NCBI RefSeq assembly: GCF_030730925.1
Contig: NZ_JAVAMB010000006.1
Coordinates: 1 to 64,000, forward strand
Length of the DNA stretch: 64,000 bases
Reading direction: 5' to 3'
Source: Flavobacterium sp. DG2-3
GTDB lineage: Bacteria; Bacteroidota; Bacteroidia; Flavobacteriales; Flavobacteriaceae
Within the stretch, counting starts at the first letter, position 1. Each line of letters starts with the position of its first letter. Below the pieces are notes generated by a model that saw only the letters and a list, made by a program, of their open reading frames with translations, was not told the origin of the DNA and did no database searches. The translations under genes and the position numbers were made by a program. Shown piece after piece: positions 1-7,381 of the stretch.

Positions 1-84
1 GATTTTAGATTTTAGATTTTAGATTTTAGATTTTAGATTTTAGATTTTAGATTTTAGATTTTAGATTTTAGATTTTAGATTTTA
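1..84. repeat. Heptanucleotide tandem repeat (GATTTTA)x12
   Basis: Twelve perfect copies of the 7-mer GATTTTA run from the first base, so the array may continue to the left of the window. A perfect 8-bp hairpin follows directly (84-91 pairing with 95-102, loop TAC), ending in a T run, and could terminate an upstream transcript. The remainder up to base 188 is AT-rich with GGAATTT/GGGATTT words and holds no gene that I can see. The array is non-coding, and similar but differently spelled 7-mer arrays recur in this window. Confidence 0.95.
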
Positions 85-188
85 AAAAAGCTACGCTTTT
101 TTGGAATTTGGGATTTCAAAAATTGGAATTTAAAAACATTGTGATTTTGACCATAATCTTCGTTTCTTTGTAAAAACAGTTTCACTAC

Positions 189-1067
189 ATGATACACGCA
201 AAAAACATACATAAATTCTACGACAAACTTGAAGTTTTAAAAGGTGTCGACTTACATATAAAAAAAGGCGAAATTGTTTCTATCGTTGGTGCTTCTGGTG
301 CTGGAAAAACAACTTTACTGCAAATCTTAGGAACTTTAGACAAGCCAGATCATAATCCAGATTCGTCTCTGACGATCAATGGAAAAAATGTTTTAGAATT
401 GCAGAACGTCAAAAACGAAAGCTCGAATCAAGAAAAAGCGTTCAAAATTATCACTTGGTTAGGAACTTTATATTTTGTTTTATTAGCTGTATTTGTATTG
501 TTTTTTAGAAACAAAATAGAAAACGACATTTTCGGTTACGGGACATGGGCGGTAATACTCCTGCCTACTCTTCTATTAGCTATTTACTACAGCCGCTACT
601 TTAAAAAGAAAAGCAAACAAGATAAAGTTCTATCCGATTTCAGAAACTTAAATTTAGGATTCATTTTTCAATTTCATCAGCTTTTACCTGAGTTTACAGC
701 ACTAGAAAACGTTTGTATTCCGGCTCACATTGCAGGTAAAAAAACAGCCGAAACAGAAGAAGAAGCAAAAAAACTTTTAAGCTATCTTGGACTTTCGTAC
801 AGAATCAATCATAAACCAAGCGAACTTTCGGGCGGTGAGCAGCAGCGTGTTGCAGTTGCAAGAGCTTTAATCAACAAACCAGATGTCATTTTTGCCGACG
901 AACCTTCTGGAAACCTAGATACACATTCAGCAGAAAACCTGCATCAGCTGTTTTTTCAGCTTCGAGACGAGTTCGGACAGACGTTTGTCATTGTAACCCA
1001 CAACGAAGAATTGGCAAACATGGCCGATAGAAAATTAGTTATGGTCGACGGACAGATTAGTAATTAA
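189..1067 (+). CDS. LolD-like ABC transporter ATPase with inserted transmembrane hairpin
   Basis: This is an ABC ATPase of the LolD/MacB lipoprotein-export type. Seen: Walker A at residues 34-42 (GASGAGKTT), Q-loop Gln161 in [12 protein letters not shown], signature LSGGE at 213-217, Walker B VIFADE at 233-238, D-loop GNLD and switch His271. Family members are usually about 230 residues; this one has 292. The excess is an in-frame insert at about residues 73-148 between Walker A and the Q-loop. It carries two hydrophobic helices (about 86-106 and 118-137), with a basic stretch ([11 protein letters not shown]) after the second. The even helix number and basic flanks fit both ABC halves staying in the cytoplasm. 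No permease gene is in the window. ATPase identity is sure; function of the insert is unknown. Confidence 0.92.
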   Translation: MIHAKNIHKFYDKLEVLKGVDLHIKKGEIVSIVGASGAGKTTLLQILGTLDKPDHNPDSSLTINGKNVLELQNVKNESSNQEKAFKIITWLGTLYFVLLAVFVLFFRNKIENDIFGYGTWAVILLPTLLLAIYYSRYFKKKSKQDKVLSDFRNLNLGFIFQFHQLLPEFTALENVCIPAHIAGKKTAETEEEAKKLLSYLGLSYRINHKPSELSGGEQQRVAVARALINKPDVIFADEPSGNLDTHSAENLHQLFFQLRDEFGQTFVIVTHNEELANMADRKLVMVDGQISN

Positions 1068-1074
1068 GTTAATC

Positions 1075-1157
1075 AGGAGCTATTTCCTGCTGTCCGCTAT
1101 ATCTTTTCCTGGCTAAAGAAGCCAGAAAAAGGATGCCGCTCCCATCAGGGCTAGGGC
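1075..1157 (-). ncRNA. Structured intergenic element, copy A
   Basis: Read on the minus strand, this 83-nt segment begins GCCCTAGCCCTGATGGGAG and ends AGCGGACAGCAGGAAATAGC. A central hairpin uses CTGGCT/AGCCAG plus a T/A helix. The outer segments pair as CCTG/CAGG. The same conserved words with a different inner hairpin occur at 15349-15489 on the plus strand, where the outer pair is CCAG/CTGG, a compensatory change. I cannot assign it to a named RNA family. It may be a transcribed structured RNA or a dispersed palindromic element. It lies between two plus-strand genes. Confidence 0.55.
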
Positions 1158-1187
1158 ACTCAAATTCATCAGAAGATTTGATTTAAA

Positions 1188-1952
1188 ATGAACCAAAAAG
1201 AACTCAAAGAATTTCTAGACGAAAAAGTCATTCAATATAACAATCAGGATTTTATAGAAAGTGATCCTGTTCAGATTCCGCATCTTTTTACTCAAAAAGA
1301 AGATATCGAAATTGCTGGTTTTCTAAGCGCTTCAATCGCTTGGGGAAACCGTAAAATGATTATCAAAAATTCACACAAAATGATGGAATTGATGGGCAAC
1401 ACACCTTACGATTTCGTTATGTCACATTCTGATGAAGATTTGGCCAAACTGGAAACTTTTGTGCACAGAACTTTCAACGGACATGATTTTGCTGGTTTCA
1501 TAAAAGGCTTAAAACATATCTATCAAAACCACAACGGATTAGAAAATGTTTTTGCAAAAAATCAGGAAAAAGATAGCTTACAGAAAAGCATCAGCGAATT
1601 CAAAAAAATATTCTTCGAAACAGATCATTTAGCGAGAACTCAAAAACACATTTCAGATCCGTTAAACAATTCAGCAGCCAAAAGAATCAATATGTACCTG
1701 CGCTGGATGGTGCGCCAAGATGCAAAAGGAGTCGATTTAGGAATCTGGAAAACTATTTCGCCTTCTGCATTATCTTGTCCCCTCGATGTTCATTCGGGAA
1801 ATGTTGCACGTAAACTTGGAATTCTTTCGCGAAAGCAAAACGATGCAAAAGCATTAGCAGAATTAGATTTAGCACTTCGCAAAATGGATGCTTCAGATCC
1901 TGTAAAATACGATTTTGCTTTGTTTGGGTTAGGGGTTTTTGAAGGGTTTTAA
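1188..1952 (+). CDS. TIGR02757 family protein
   Basis: This 254-residue soluble protein is recognised as the TIGR02757 (DUF2400) family from its N-terminus (KEFLDEKVIQYN), the segment IPHLFTQKEDIEIAGFLSAS and the C-terminal region around CPLDVHSGNVARKLG. The family is widespread in Bacteroidetes and its biochemical role is unknown to me. No signal peptide or membrane segment is seen. It follows the LolD-like gene on the same strand after 120 bp that hold the structured element. The ATG start is favoured because it matches the usual family N-terminus. Confidence 0.85.
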   Translation: MNQKELKEFLDEKVIQYNNQDFIESDPVQIPHLFTQKEDIEIAGFLSASIAWGNRKMIIKNSHKMMELMGNTPYDFVMSHSDEDLAKLETFVHRTFNGHDFAGFIKGLKHIYQNHNGLENVFAKNQEKDSLQKSISEFKKIFFETDHLARTQKHISDPLNNSAAKRINMYLRWMVRQDAKGVDLGIWKTISPSALSCPLDVHSGNVARKLGILSRKQNDAKALAELDLALRKMDASDPVKYDFALFGLGVFEGF

Positions 1953-2365
1953 AGACACTTTATTACTTCTATCAATATAACTAACGCCCCTATTTGTCAT
2001 CCTGATGAAGGAAGGATCACACTAGAAAATCCGCGAAGTAATAGACAATTTTTCGAAGTTTTTTGCCAGAATTGTTTTTCGCCACGAATTCCCGAATTTT
2101 TATCTAACCAATTCGTGAATTCGTGGCGGAGAATCTGTAAGTTGTTTTTTAGCCATAAATTACACGAATTTCTTTCTAATTTAATTTATGAATTAACGGT
2201 TAAAAAAATCATTGTCAGGCTGAGCGGAGTCGAAGCCCGCGTTCCAATCGGCACGCCCTTCTCCCGAAGCTTCTGGATCGCTCAGGGTGACAAAAAGACA
2301 TCTAAAATTACAAAATCAACAAAAAACCATGAATTTAACGTACATTTGCACAAAATTTAAAGCAA
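1953..2365. other. Gene-free stretch made of dispersed palindromic repeats
   Basis: No convincing gene. It contains an inverted repeat with arms 2080-2097 and 2111-2128 (GCCACGAATTCCCGAAT against ATTCGTGAATTCGTGGC). At 2213-2239 lies the word CTGAGCGGAGTCGAAG in a GTCAGG context, with a partly mirrored partner near 2260-2292 (TCGCTCAGGGTGAC). Both repeat types recur elsewhere in the window. The 3' end carries the promoter of the next gene. An open frame across 2115-2360 is built from these repeats and is not a gene. Confidence 0.85.
2341..2348 (+). promoter_or_regulatory. -7 promoter box of the DEAD-box helicase gene
   Basis: TACATTTG matches the Bacteroidetes -7 consensus TAnnTTTG and lies 18 bp upstream of the ATG at 2366, giving a short leader. 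I see no clear -33 TTTG. Confidence 0.5.
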
Positions 2366-3712
2366 ATGAGCACTTTCGAAAAATTTAATCTTCCAAAATC
2401 ATTACAAAAAGCAGTTGACGAATTAGGATTTGTTACGCCTACTCCTATTCAAGAAAAATCTTTTTCTGTAATCATGTCTGGACGTGATATGATGGGAATT
2501 GCACAAACTGGAACTGGTAAAACATTTGCTTATTTACTGCCGCTTTTAAAGCTTTACAAATTTACCCATACCAATACGCCAAAAATCGTAATCCTAGTTC
2601 CAACGCGTGAATTAGTCGTTCAGGTAGTTGAAGAAGTGGAGAAACTGACTACTTATATGTCGGTTAAAACTTTAGGAATTTATGGAGGTGTAAACATTAA
2701 TACACAAAAAAAAGCCGTTTACGAAGGTGTTGACATTTTAGTTGGTACGCCTGGACGTACAATGGATTTGGCTCTTGACGCTGTAGTTCGTTTTGACGAA
2801 ACGCAGAAACTGGTTATTGACGAGTTTGACGAAATGCTGAATTTAGGTTTCAGACCACAGCTGACAGCTCTTTTTGCCATGATGAAAACTAAACGTCAAA
2901 ATATTTTGTTCTCTGCAACGATGACAGATGAAGTTGATGATTTATTAAATGATTATTTCGATTTTCCAGAAGAAGTTACGCTGGCTCCATCAGGAACTCC
3001 GCTTGAAAAAATTACACAGCTTACTTATAATGTTCCGAATTTCAATACCAAAGTAAATCTTTTAAAACATTTACTGGAAACCGACGAAAGCATGAGCAGT
3101 ATTTTGGTTTTCGTAAACAACAAAAAGATTTCAGATATGCTTTTCAATCGTATTGATGAGCTTTTTGAAGGCCAATTTGGTGTAATTCACTCCAATAAAT
3201 CTCAAAATTACCGTTTGAGTACAATGGCTGAATTTCAAGAAGGAAATTTGCGCGGTTTAATTACAACCGACGTTATGGCGAGAGGTTTGGATATTTCTAA
3301 CATCACACACGTCATTAACTTTGAACTTCCAGAAGAACCAGAATTGTACATGCACAGAATTGGTCGTACAGGTCGTGCAGACGCAACGGGAACTGCTATT
3401 AGTTTTGTTACTCCAAGAGAAGAAGAATTCAAAATAGAAACTGAACTTTTGATGGATCAGGAACTTGAAATCGCTGATTTTCCTGAAGAAGTTGAAATCT
3501 CAGAGAAACTTATCGAAGCTGAAAAAGACAAATTGCCAAGAAAGTTTTTATTGAAAAAACCAAAACTTGAAGGTGACGGTGCTTTTCACGAAAAATCGAA
3601 AAAGAACCAAAAAATCAATCTTGGTGGTCCTTCAAAAACCAAAAAGAAAACTCACGGCTCTGTCAACAGAAATATGTTGAAGACAAGAAATGAGAAGAAG
3701 AAGAAAAAGTAA
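2366..3712 (+). CDS. DEAD-box family ATP-dependent RNA helicase (DEFD variant)
   Basis: This is an RNA helicase of superfamily 2, likely cytoplasmic and acting on rRNA or mRNA structure. Seen in order: Q-motif Phe6/Gln29, motif I AQTGTGKT (46-53), PTREL, GTPGR, motif II, SAT, a helicase C domain with TTDVMARGLDI, and HRIGRTGR near residue 330. Motif II reads DEFD (152-155) instead of DEAD; the two acidic residues for Mg and water activation remain. The C-terminal ~60 residues are Lys-rich and probably bind RNA. Length 448 is normal. A second, longer DEAD-box gene lies at 51729. Its start is supported by the promoter box 18 bp upstream. Confidence 0.95.
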   Translation: MSTFEKFNLPKSLQKAVDELGFVTPTPIQEKSFSVIMSGRDMMGIAQTGTGKTFAYLLPLLKLYKFTHTNTPKIVILVPTRELVVQVVEEVEKLTTYMSVKTLGIYGGVNINTQKKAVYEGVDILVGTPGRTMDLALDAVVRFDETQKLVIDEFDEMLNLGFRPQLTALFAMMKTKRQNILFSATMTDEVDDLLNDYFDFPEEVTLAPSGTPLEKITQLTYNVPNFNTKVNLLKHLLETDESMSSILVFVNNKKISDMLFNRIDELFEGQFGVIHSNKSQNYRLSTMAEFQEGNLRGLITTDVMARGLDISNITHVINFELPEEPELYMHRIGRTGRADATGTAISFVTPREEEFKIETELLMDQELEIADFPEEVEISEKLIEAEKDKLPRKFLLKKPKLEGDGAFHEKSKKNQKINLGGPSKTKKKTHGSVNRNMLKTRNEKKKKK

Positions 3713-3720
3713 TTTTTTTT

Positions 3721-3848
3721 AAGGTGCTAAGTTGCTAAGGTTCTAAGTTTTTTATATAACACAAAAAAGGGTAAAGATTCTTTGAATCTTTACCCTTTTT
3801 TTAAGCTTAGAGGCTTAGTACCTTAGCAACTTAGAACCTTACAAAAAA
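3721..3848. repeat. Mirror-image 8-mer repeat arms flanking a terminator
   Basis: Left arm (about 3721-3748) is a tandem of NNNCTAAG units. The right arm (about 3804-3838) is its near reverse complement (CTTAGTACC, TTAGCAACTTAG). Between them is a perfect terminator hairpin. The whole sits between the convergent helicase and lactonase genes. The same architecture with related CTAAG units occurs at 22005-22130 and 61391-61530. Confidence 0.85.
3763..3801. terminator. Bidirectional rho-independent terminator
   Basis: A perfect 18-bp hairpin (stem containing GGGTAAAGATTC, loop TTT) is bounded by A6 on the left and T7 on the right. It can terminate both the helicase gene from the left and the lactonase gene from the right. 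Confidence 0.9.
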
Positions 3849-4961
3849 CTATATTTTCGTGAAAACCATTCCTACTGGAGAACACATCTGAATTCTTCTG
3901 CCAGTATCTGCCAGTTTTCCTGTTGCGATATCTCTTTTAAAAATAACTATATCATTAGTATATTGGTGACCTACTAAAACATAATTTCCAGTTGGGTCAA
4001 TTGCAAAATCACGAGGACCTTTTCCTAATGTACTTTGCTGTTCTACCAATTCTAATGCACCAGTTTTTAGAATTTTGTAAACTGAAATAGAGTTTGCATC
4101 TACACGATCTGTAAGGTATAAAAAGTTTCCGTCTGGCGAAATTTTGATTGCCGCAGCTCCCGTTCCTCCTTTAAAATCTTTTGGAAGAATGCTTGTTTCT
4201 GCAACTACTTTTAAGCTTCCTGTTTTATCATAGCTTAAGGTCGTCAACGTTCCGTCTAGTTCTTGAACCAAATACACAAATTTTCCGTCTTTACTAAAAG
4301 TCAAATGTCTTGGCCCGCTTCCTGGTTTTACATCAACACTTCCTTTTAATGTCAAAATTTCGTTTTTAGCCGCTGGATTGTATTTGTAAATAAACACTTT
4401 ATCTAATCCTAAATCGTTAGAAAGCACAAACTTTTTATCCGGAGAGAAAACCACCATGTGCACGTGCGCTTTTTCCTGACGCGCCGCATTTGGCCCTTTT
4501 CCTTCGTGTTGAATTAACTGCTGTGCTTCTGTAATGCTTCCGTCAGTATTTTTCTTAAAAACCGCAATGCTTCCGCCAGAATAATTCGCAGCGATTACAT
4601 GTTTATCATCATTTATTAAATGACACGGATCTGCTCCTAAAGCATCATTTTTATTTAAAAGGCTAACTTTTCCAGATTGAGAATCATATGAAAAAGAACT
4701 TACAGTACTCTGCGTCCCGTTTTCGTTTACAGCATAAATAAATTTATTATCTCCAGAAACTGAAAGATAACTCGGACTTACAACATTCTCAGAAGAACTT
4801 TTTAGTTTATACTCGCCTGTAGAAGCATCGAATTCATAGACATAAATCCCATTGCTTTGGCAGGTATTGGTGTAAGTTCCAACTAATAAATTAAATTTAT
4901 TTTGAGCCTTTACCGCGGTTATTGATAAAGCTGAAAATAAGACTAGATATATTTTTTTCAT
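3849..4961 (-). CDS. Lactonase family beta-propeller protein
   Basis: This 370-residue exported protein has a signal peptide (MKKIYLVLFSALSITAVKAQ, predicted cleavage after Ala-Gln) and the repeated strand pattern of the seven-bladed 6-phosphogluconolactonase family. Typical segments are LVGTYTN, SPSYLSVSGDNKFIYAVNE, GSGPRHLTFSKDGKFVYLVQEL and GKGPRDFAIDPTGNYVLVGHQ. The family hydrolyses 6-phosphogluconolactone in some bacteria, but an exported member more likely acts on an extracytoplasmic lactone or sugar derivative. That substrate is inference. It is monocistronic and convergent with the helicase gene across a shared terminator. Confidence 0.88.
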   Translation of the reverse strand: MKKIYLVLFSALSITAVKAQNKFNLLVGTYTNTCQSNGIYVYEFDASTGEYKLKSSSENVVSPSYLSVSGDNKFIYAVNENGTQSTVSSFSYDSQSGKVSLLNKNDALGADPCHLINDDKHVIAANYSGGSIAVFKKNTDGSITEAQQLIQHEGKGPNAARQEKAHVHMVVFSPDKKFVLSNDLGLDKVFIYKYNPAAKNEILTLKGSVDVKPGSGPRHLTFSKDGKFVYLVQELDGTLTTLSYDKTGSLKVVAETSILPKDFKGGTGAAAIKISPDGNFLYLTDRVDANSISVYKILKTGALELVEQQSTLGKGPRDFAIDPTGNYVLVGHQYTNDIVIFKRDIATGKLADTGRRIQMCSPVGMVFTKI

Positions 4962-5056
4962 AGTTTGTTTTTTGAATTAGCTAAAATAAGCAATAAAATC
5001 GTTTCGAAATAACATCTCCTGTACAAGAAATTACAAAAGTTACATTTTTTGTTTTT

Positions 5057-5341
5057 TTAACCATATAAGTTCATGTAAGTTATTTAAGCTTTCTTAATTC
5101 TTAATTCTTAATTCTTAATTCTTAATTCTTAATTCTTAATTCTTAATTCTTAATTCTTAATTCTTAATTCTTTATTCTTAATTCTTTATTCTTAATTCTT
5201 AATTCTTTATTCTTAATTCTTTATTCTTAATTCTTTATTCTTAATTCTTTATTCTTAATTCTTTATTCTTAATTCTTTATTCTTTATTCTTTATTCTTTA
5301 TTCTTTATTCTTTAATAATCTCTTCCCCGAACTTATATGGT
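5057..5341. repeat. Long heptamer array (TTAATTC/TTTATTC) flanked by an inverted repeat
   Basis: About 32 tandem 7-mers occupy 5091-5313. The left half is mostly TTAATTC, the middle alternates with TTTATTC, and the right end is only TTTATTC, so the array shows an ordered gradient. It is bracketed by inverted copies of a different sequence: TTAACCATATAAGTT at 5057-5071 and AACTTATATGGTTTAA at 5330-5345. It lies between divergent genes in a 425-bp gene-free gap (4962-5386), where the only other recognisable signal is the promoter at 5359. Confidence 0.95.
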
Positions 5342-5358
5342 TTAAATAATTTAATTCG

Positions 5359-5366
5359 TACTTTTG
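5359..5366 (+). promoter_or_regulatory. -7 promoter box of the BatA gene
   Basis: TACTTTTG matches TAnnTTTG and lies 20 bp upstream of the ATG at 5387, directly after the heptamer array and its inverted repeat, so array length changes would move upstream DNA relative to this promoter. Confidence 0.55.
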
Positions 5367-5386
5367 ACAAGTAAATCGAAGCCAGA

Positions 5387-7315
5387 ATGCATTTTAAATA
5401 TCCCGAGATTCTATACTTTCTGTTTTTATTGATCGTTCCAATTCTGGTTCACTTATTTCAATTAAGACGATTTAAAACTTCTTATTTTACCAATGTTCGA
5501 TTCTTAAAAGAGCTTGCTGTTCAGACTCGTAAGAGTTCTAAAATCAAAAAGCGACTTTTATTAGCTACTCGTTTATTATTGCTTACTTGCGCTATTATTG
5601 CCTTTGCACAGCCATTTTTTGAAGCCGCCGACAGTAAGAACGCTTCAAACGAAATGTATATTGTATTAGACAATTCTTTCAGTATGCAGGCAAAAGGCAA
5701 AAAAGGTGAATTATTAAAAAGAGCCGTTCAAGAGTTGCTTGAAAACACTCCAGAAAACGCCCAATTTTCACTTTTGACGAACACCGAAAACTTTTGGAAT
5801 ACCGATATTAAATCGTCCAAAAGCGCTTTGCAAAACTTAAAGTACAGCGCTTCTTCTTTCGATCTTTCGGCCATTACAGCCAAAATAAAAGCGCACAAAT
5901 CGGCTCATAAAAAAGATATAGTTATTATTACCGATGCTGTAGGTTTACAAGAAGCAGCTATTAAAAGTATAGATTTTGACGAAAAACCCTATTTTATAGT
6001 TCCAGAAGCAGAACAGAAAAATAACATTTCGATTGATAGCGTTTACATCAATCAGACCTTAGAAAACTTCTACGAAATTGGAATTAATTTATCGGCTTAT
6101 GGCGAAGATTTTAAGCCTGTTTCAACAGCTCTTTACAATCAAAACAAATTAATCGCTAAAACGATTGTCAATTTTGATGCGAAGAAAAAGAAAATCAACT
6201 TTACGATTCCAAAAGAGGCTTTTCATGGTTATGTTGCGATTGAAGACAATGGACTAACTTATGACAATAAATTGTTTTTCAGCATTTCTAAAAACAAAAA
6301 AACGAACGTTATTAGCATTGGCGAACCTGAAAAAAGCAATTTCTTATCGAGAATTTATACTTCTGGCGAATTCAACTATAACAATTACTCGATTGGCGCT
6401 TTAGATTACAATAGTTTAGAAAAACAAAATACGATTATTTTAAATGAACTAATTGACATTCCGCAGGCATTGCAAACAACTTTAAAAGCTTTTGTTTCTA
6501 AAGGAGGAAATTTGGTTGTAATTCCGTCTGAGAAAAGTTCGCTTTCAAGTTTGAATGCCTTGTTGGGACAGTTTGGAAAAATTCAATTCGGAAATTTACA
6601 AACCAACAGCAAACTAATCACAAAAATTAATTTCGATCACCCTTTATTTTCAGGAGTTTTCGAAAACAAAATAACCAATTTCCAATATCCGAAAGTAAAC
6701 AGTTCATTTGCTGTTTCAAGTCCGTATCCAGCTGTACTTTCATTTGAAGATCAGACAGCTTTTGTGACTTCTGTACAAAATCAAGTTTCTGGAATAACGG
6801 TTTTTACAGCGCCAATAAATAGTGCTAATTCTAATTTTCAACAATCGCCTTTAATTGTTCCTTTGTTTTATAAAATCGCTCAGAACAATCAGAAAACTGG
6901 TGTAAATGCTTTGACAATTGGAAATAATCAGCCTTATTTTGTTGATGTTTTACTGACTAAAGATGCTATTTTGGAAGTAAAAGGAACTGAAGATTCTTTT
7001 ATTCCGATTCAGCAGATTTTAAACAATAAAGTCAAATTAACCTTTAATGATTTTCCTGAAACCGCTGGAAATTACAGCATTTTTGATAAAAAACAGCAGG
7101 TTGAAAATATCAGTTTTAATTACAAAAGAACCGAAAGCGATTTGAGTCAGGTAAACACGAATGCAGTTTCTGATTTTAAAACTGCCGATACCATTTCGAC
7201 CATTTTTAATACACTACAAACAGAGCGAACTGACAGCCAAATTTGGAAATGGTTTGTTATCTTTGCACTGTTATTTTTAGCATTAGAAATGGCAATTATA
7301 AAATTTGTAAAATAG
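5387..7315 (+). CDS. BatA-domain membrane protein with von Willebrand A domain
   Basis: This inner-membrane protein has the BatA N-terminal double-transmembrane module (helices about 8-24 and 56-75, motif PILVHLFQLRR). A vWA-like domain follows with MIDAS residues DNSFS (95-99) and a second strand ending IVIITDA. The C-terminus has a last helix near 620-640. The 642-residue length is typical of Bacteroidetes proteins annotated BatA domain-containing. The family is linked to Bat (aerotolerance) proteins, but a precise function is not established. The dihydroorotase-like gene follows after 66 bp and may be co-transcribed. Confidence 0.88.
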   Translation: MHFKYPEILYFLFLLIVPILVHLFQLRRFKTSYFTNVRFLKELAVQTRKSSKIKKRLLLATRLLLLTCAIIAFAQPFFEAADSKNASNEMYIVLDNSFSMQAKGKKGELLKRAVQELLENTPENAQFSLLTNTENFWNTDIKSSKSALQNLKYSASSFDLSAITAKIKAHKSAHKKDIVIITDAVGLQEAAIKSIDFDEKPYFIVPEAEQKNNISIDSVYINQTLENFYEIGINLSAYGEDFKPVSTALYNQNKLIAKTIVNFDAKKKKINFTIPKEAFHGYVAIEDNGLTYDNKLFFSISKNKKTNVISIGEPEKSNFLSRIYTSGEFNYNNYSIGALDYNSLEKQNTIILNELIDIPQALQTTLKAFVSKGGNLVVIPSEKSSLSSLNALLGQFGKIQFGNLQTNSKLITKINFDHPLFSGVFENKITNFQYPKVNSSFAVSSPYPAVLSFEDQTAFVTSVQNQVSGITVFTAPINSANSNFQQSPLIVPLFYKIAQNNQKTGVNALTIGNNQPYFVDVLLTKDAILEVKGTEDSFIPIQQILNNKVKLTFNDFPETAGNYSIFDKKQQVENISFNYKRTESDLSQVNTNAVSDFKTADTISTIFNTLQTERTDSQIWKWFVIFALLFLALEMAIIKFVK

Positions 7316-7381
7316 GTTTCTCGTTTTCTAAAACGTCTTACTTTTTACAAAAATCATTTTACGACAAAAAAATATCTACAT

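Noticed and set aside
1..84. CRISPR array
   Set aside because: Like the 5091-5313 array, it consists of uninterrupted 7-bp units with no spacers and no cas genes nearby.
2115..2360. An 81-codon open frame between the TIGR02757 and helicase genes
   Set aside because: It is composed of dispersed palindromic repeats (GAATTCGTGG, CTGAGCGGAGTCGAAG) and overlaps the helicase promoter; the translation has no domain character.
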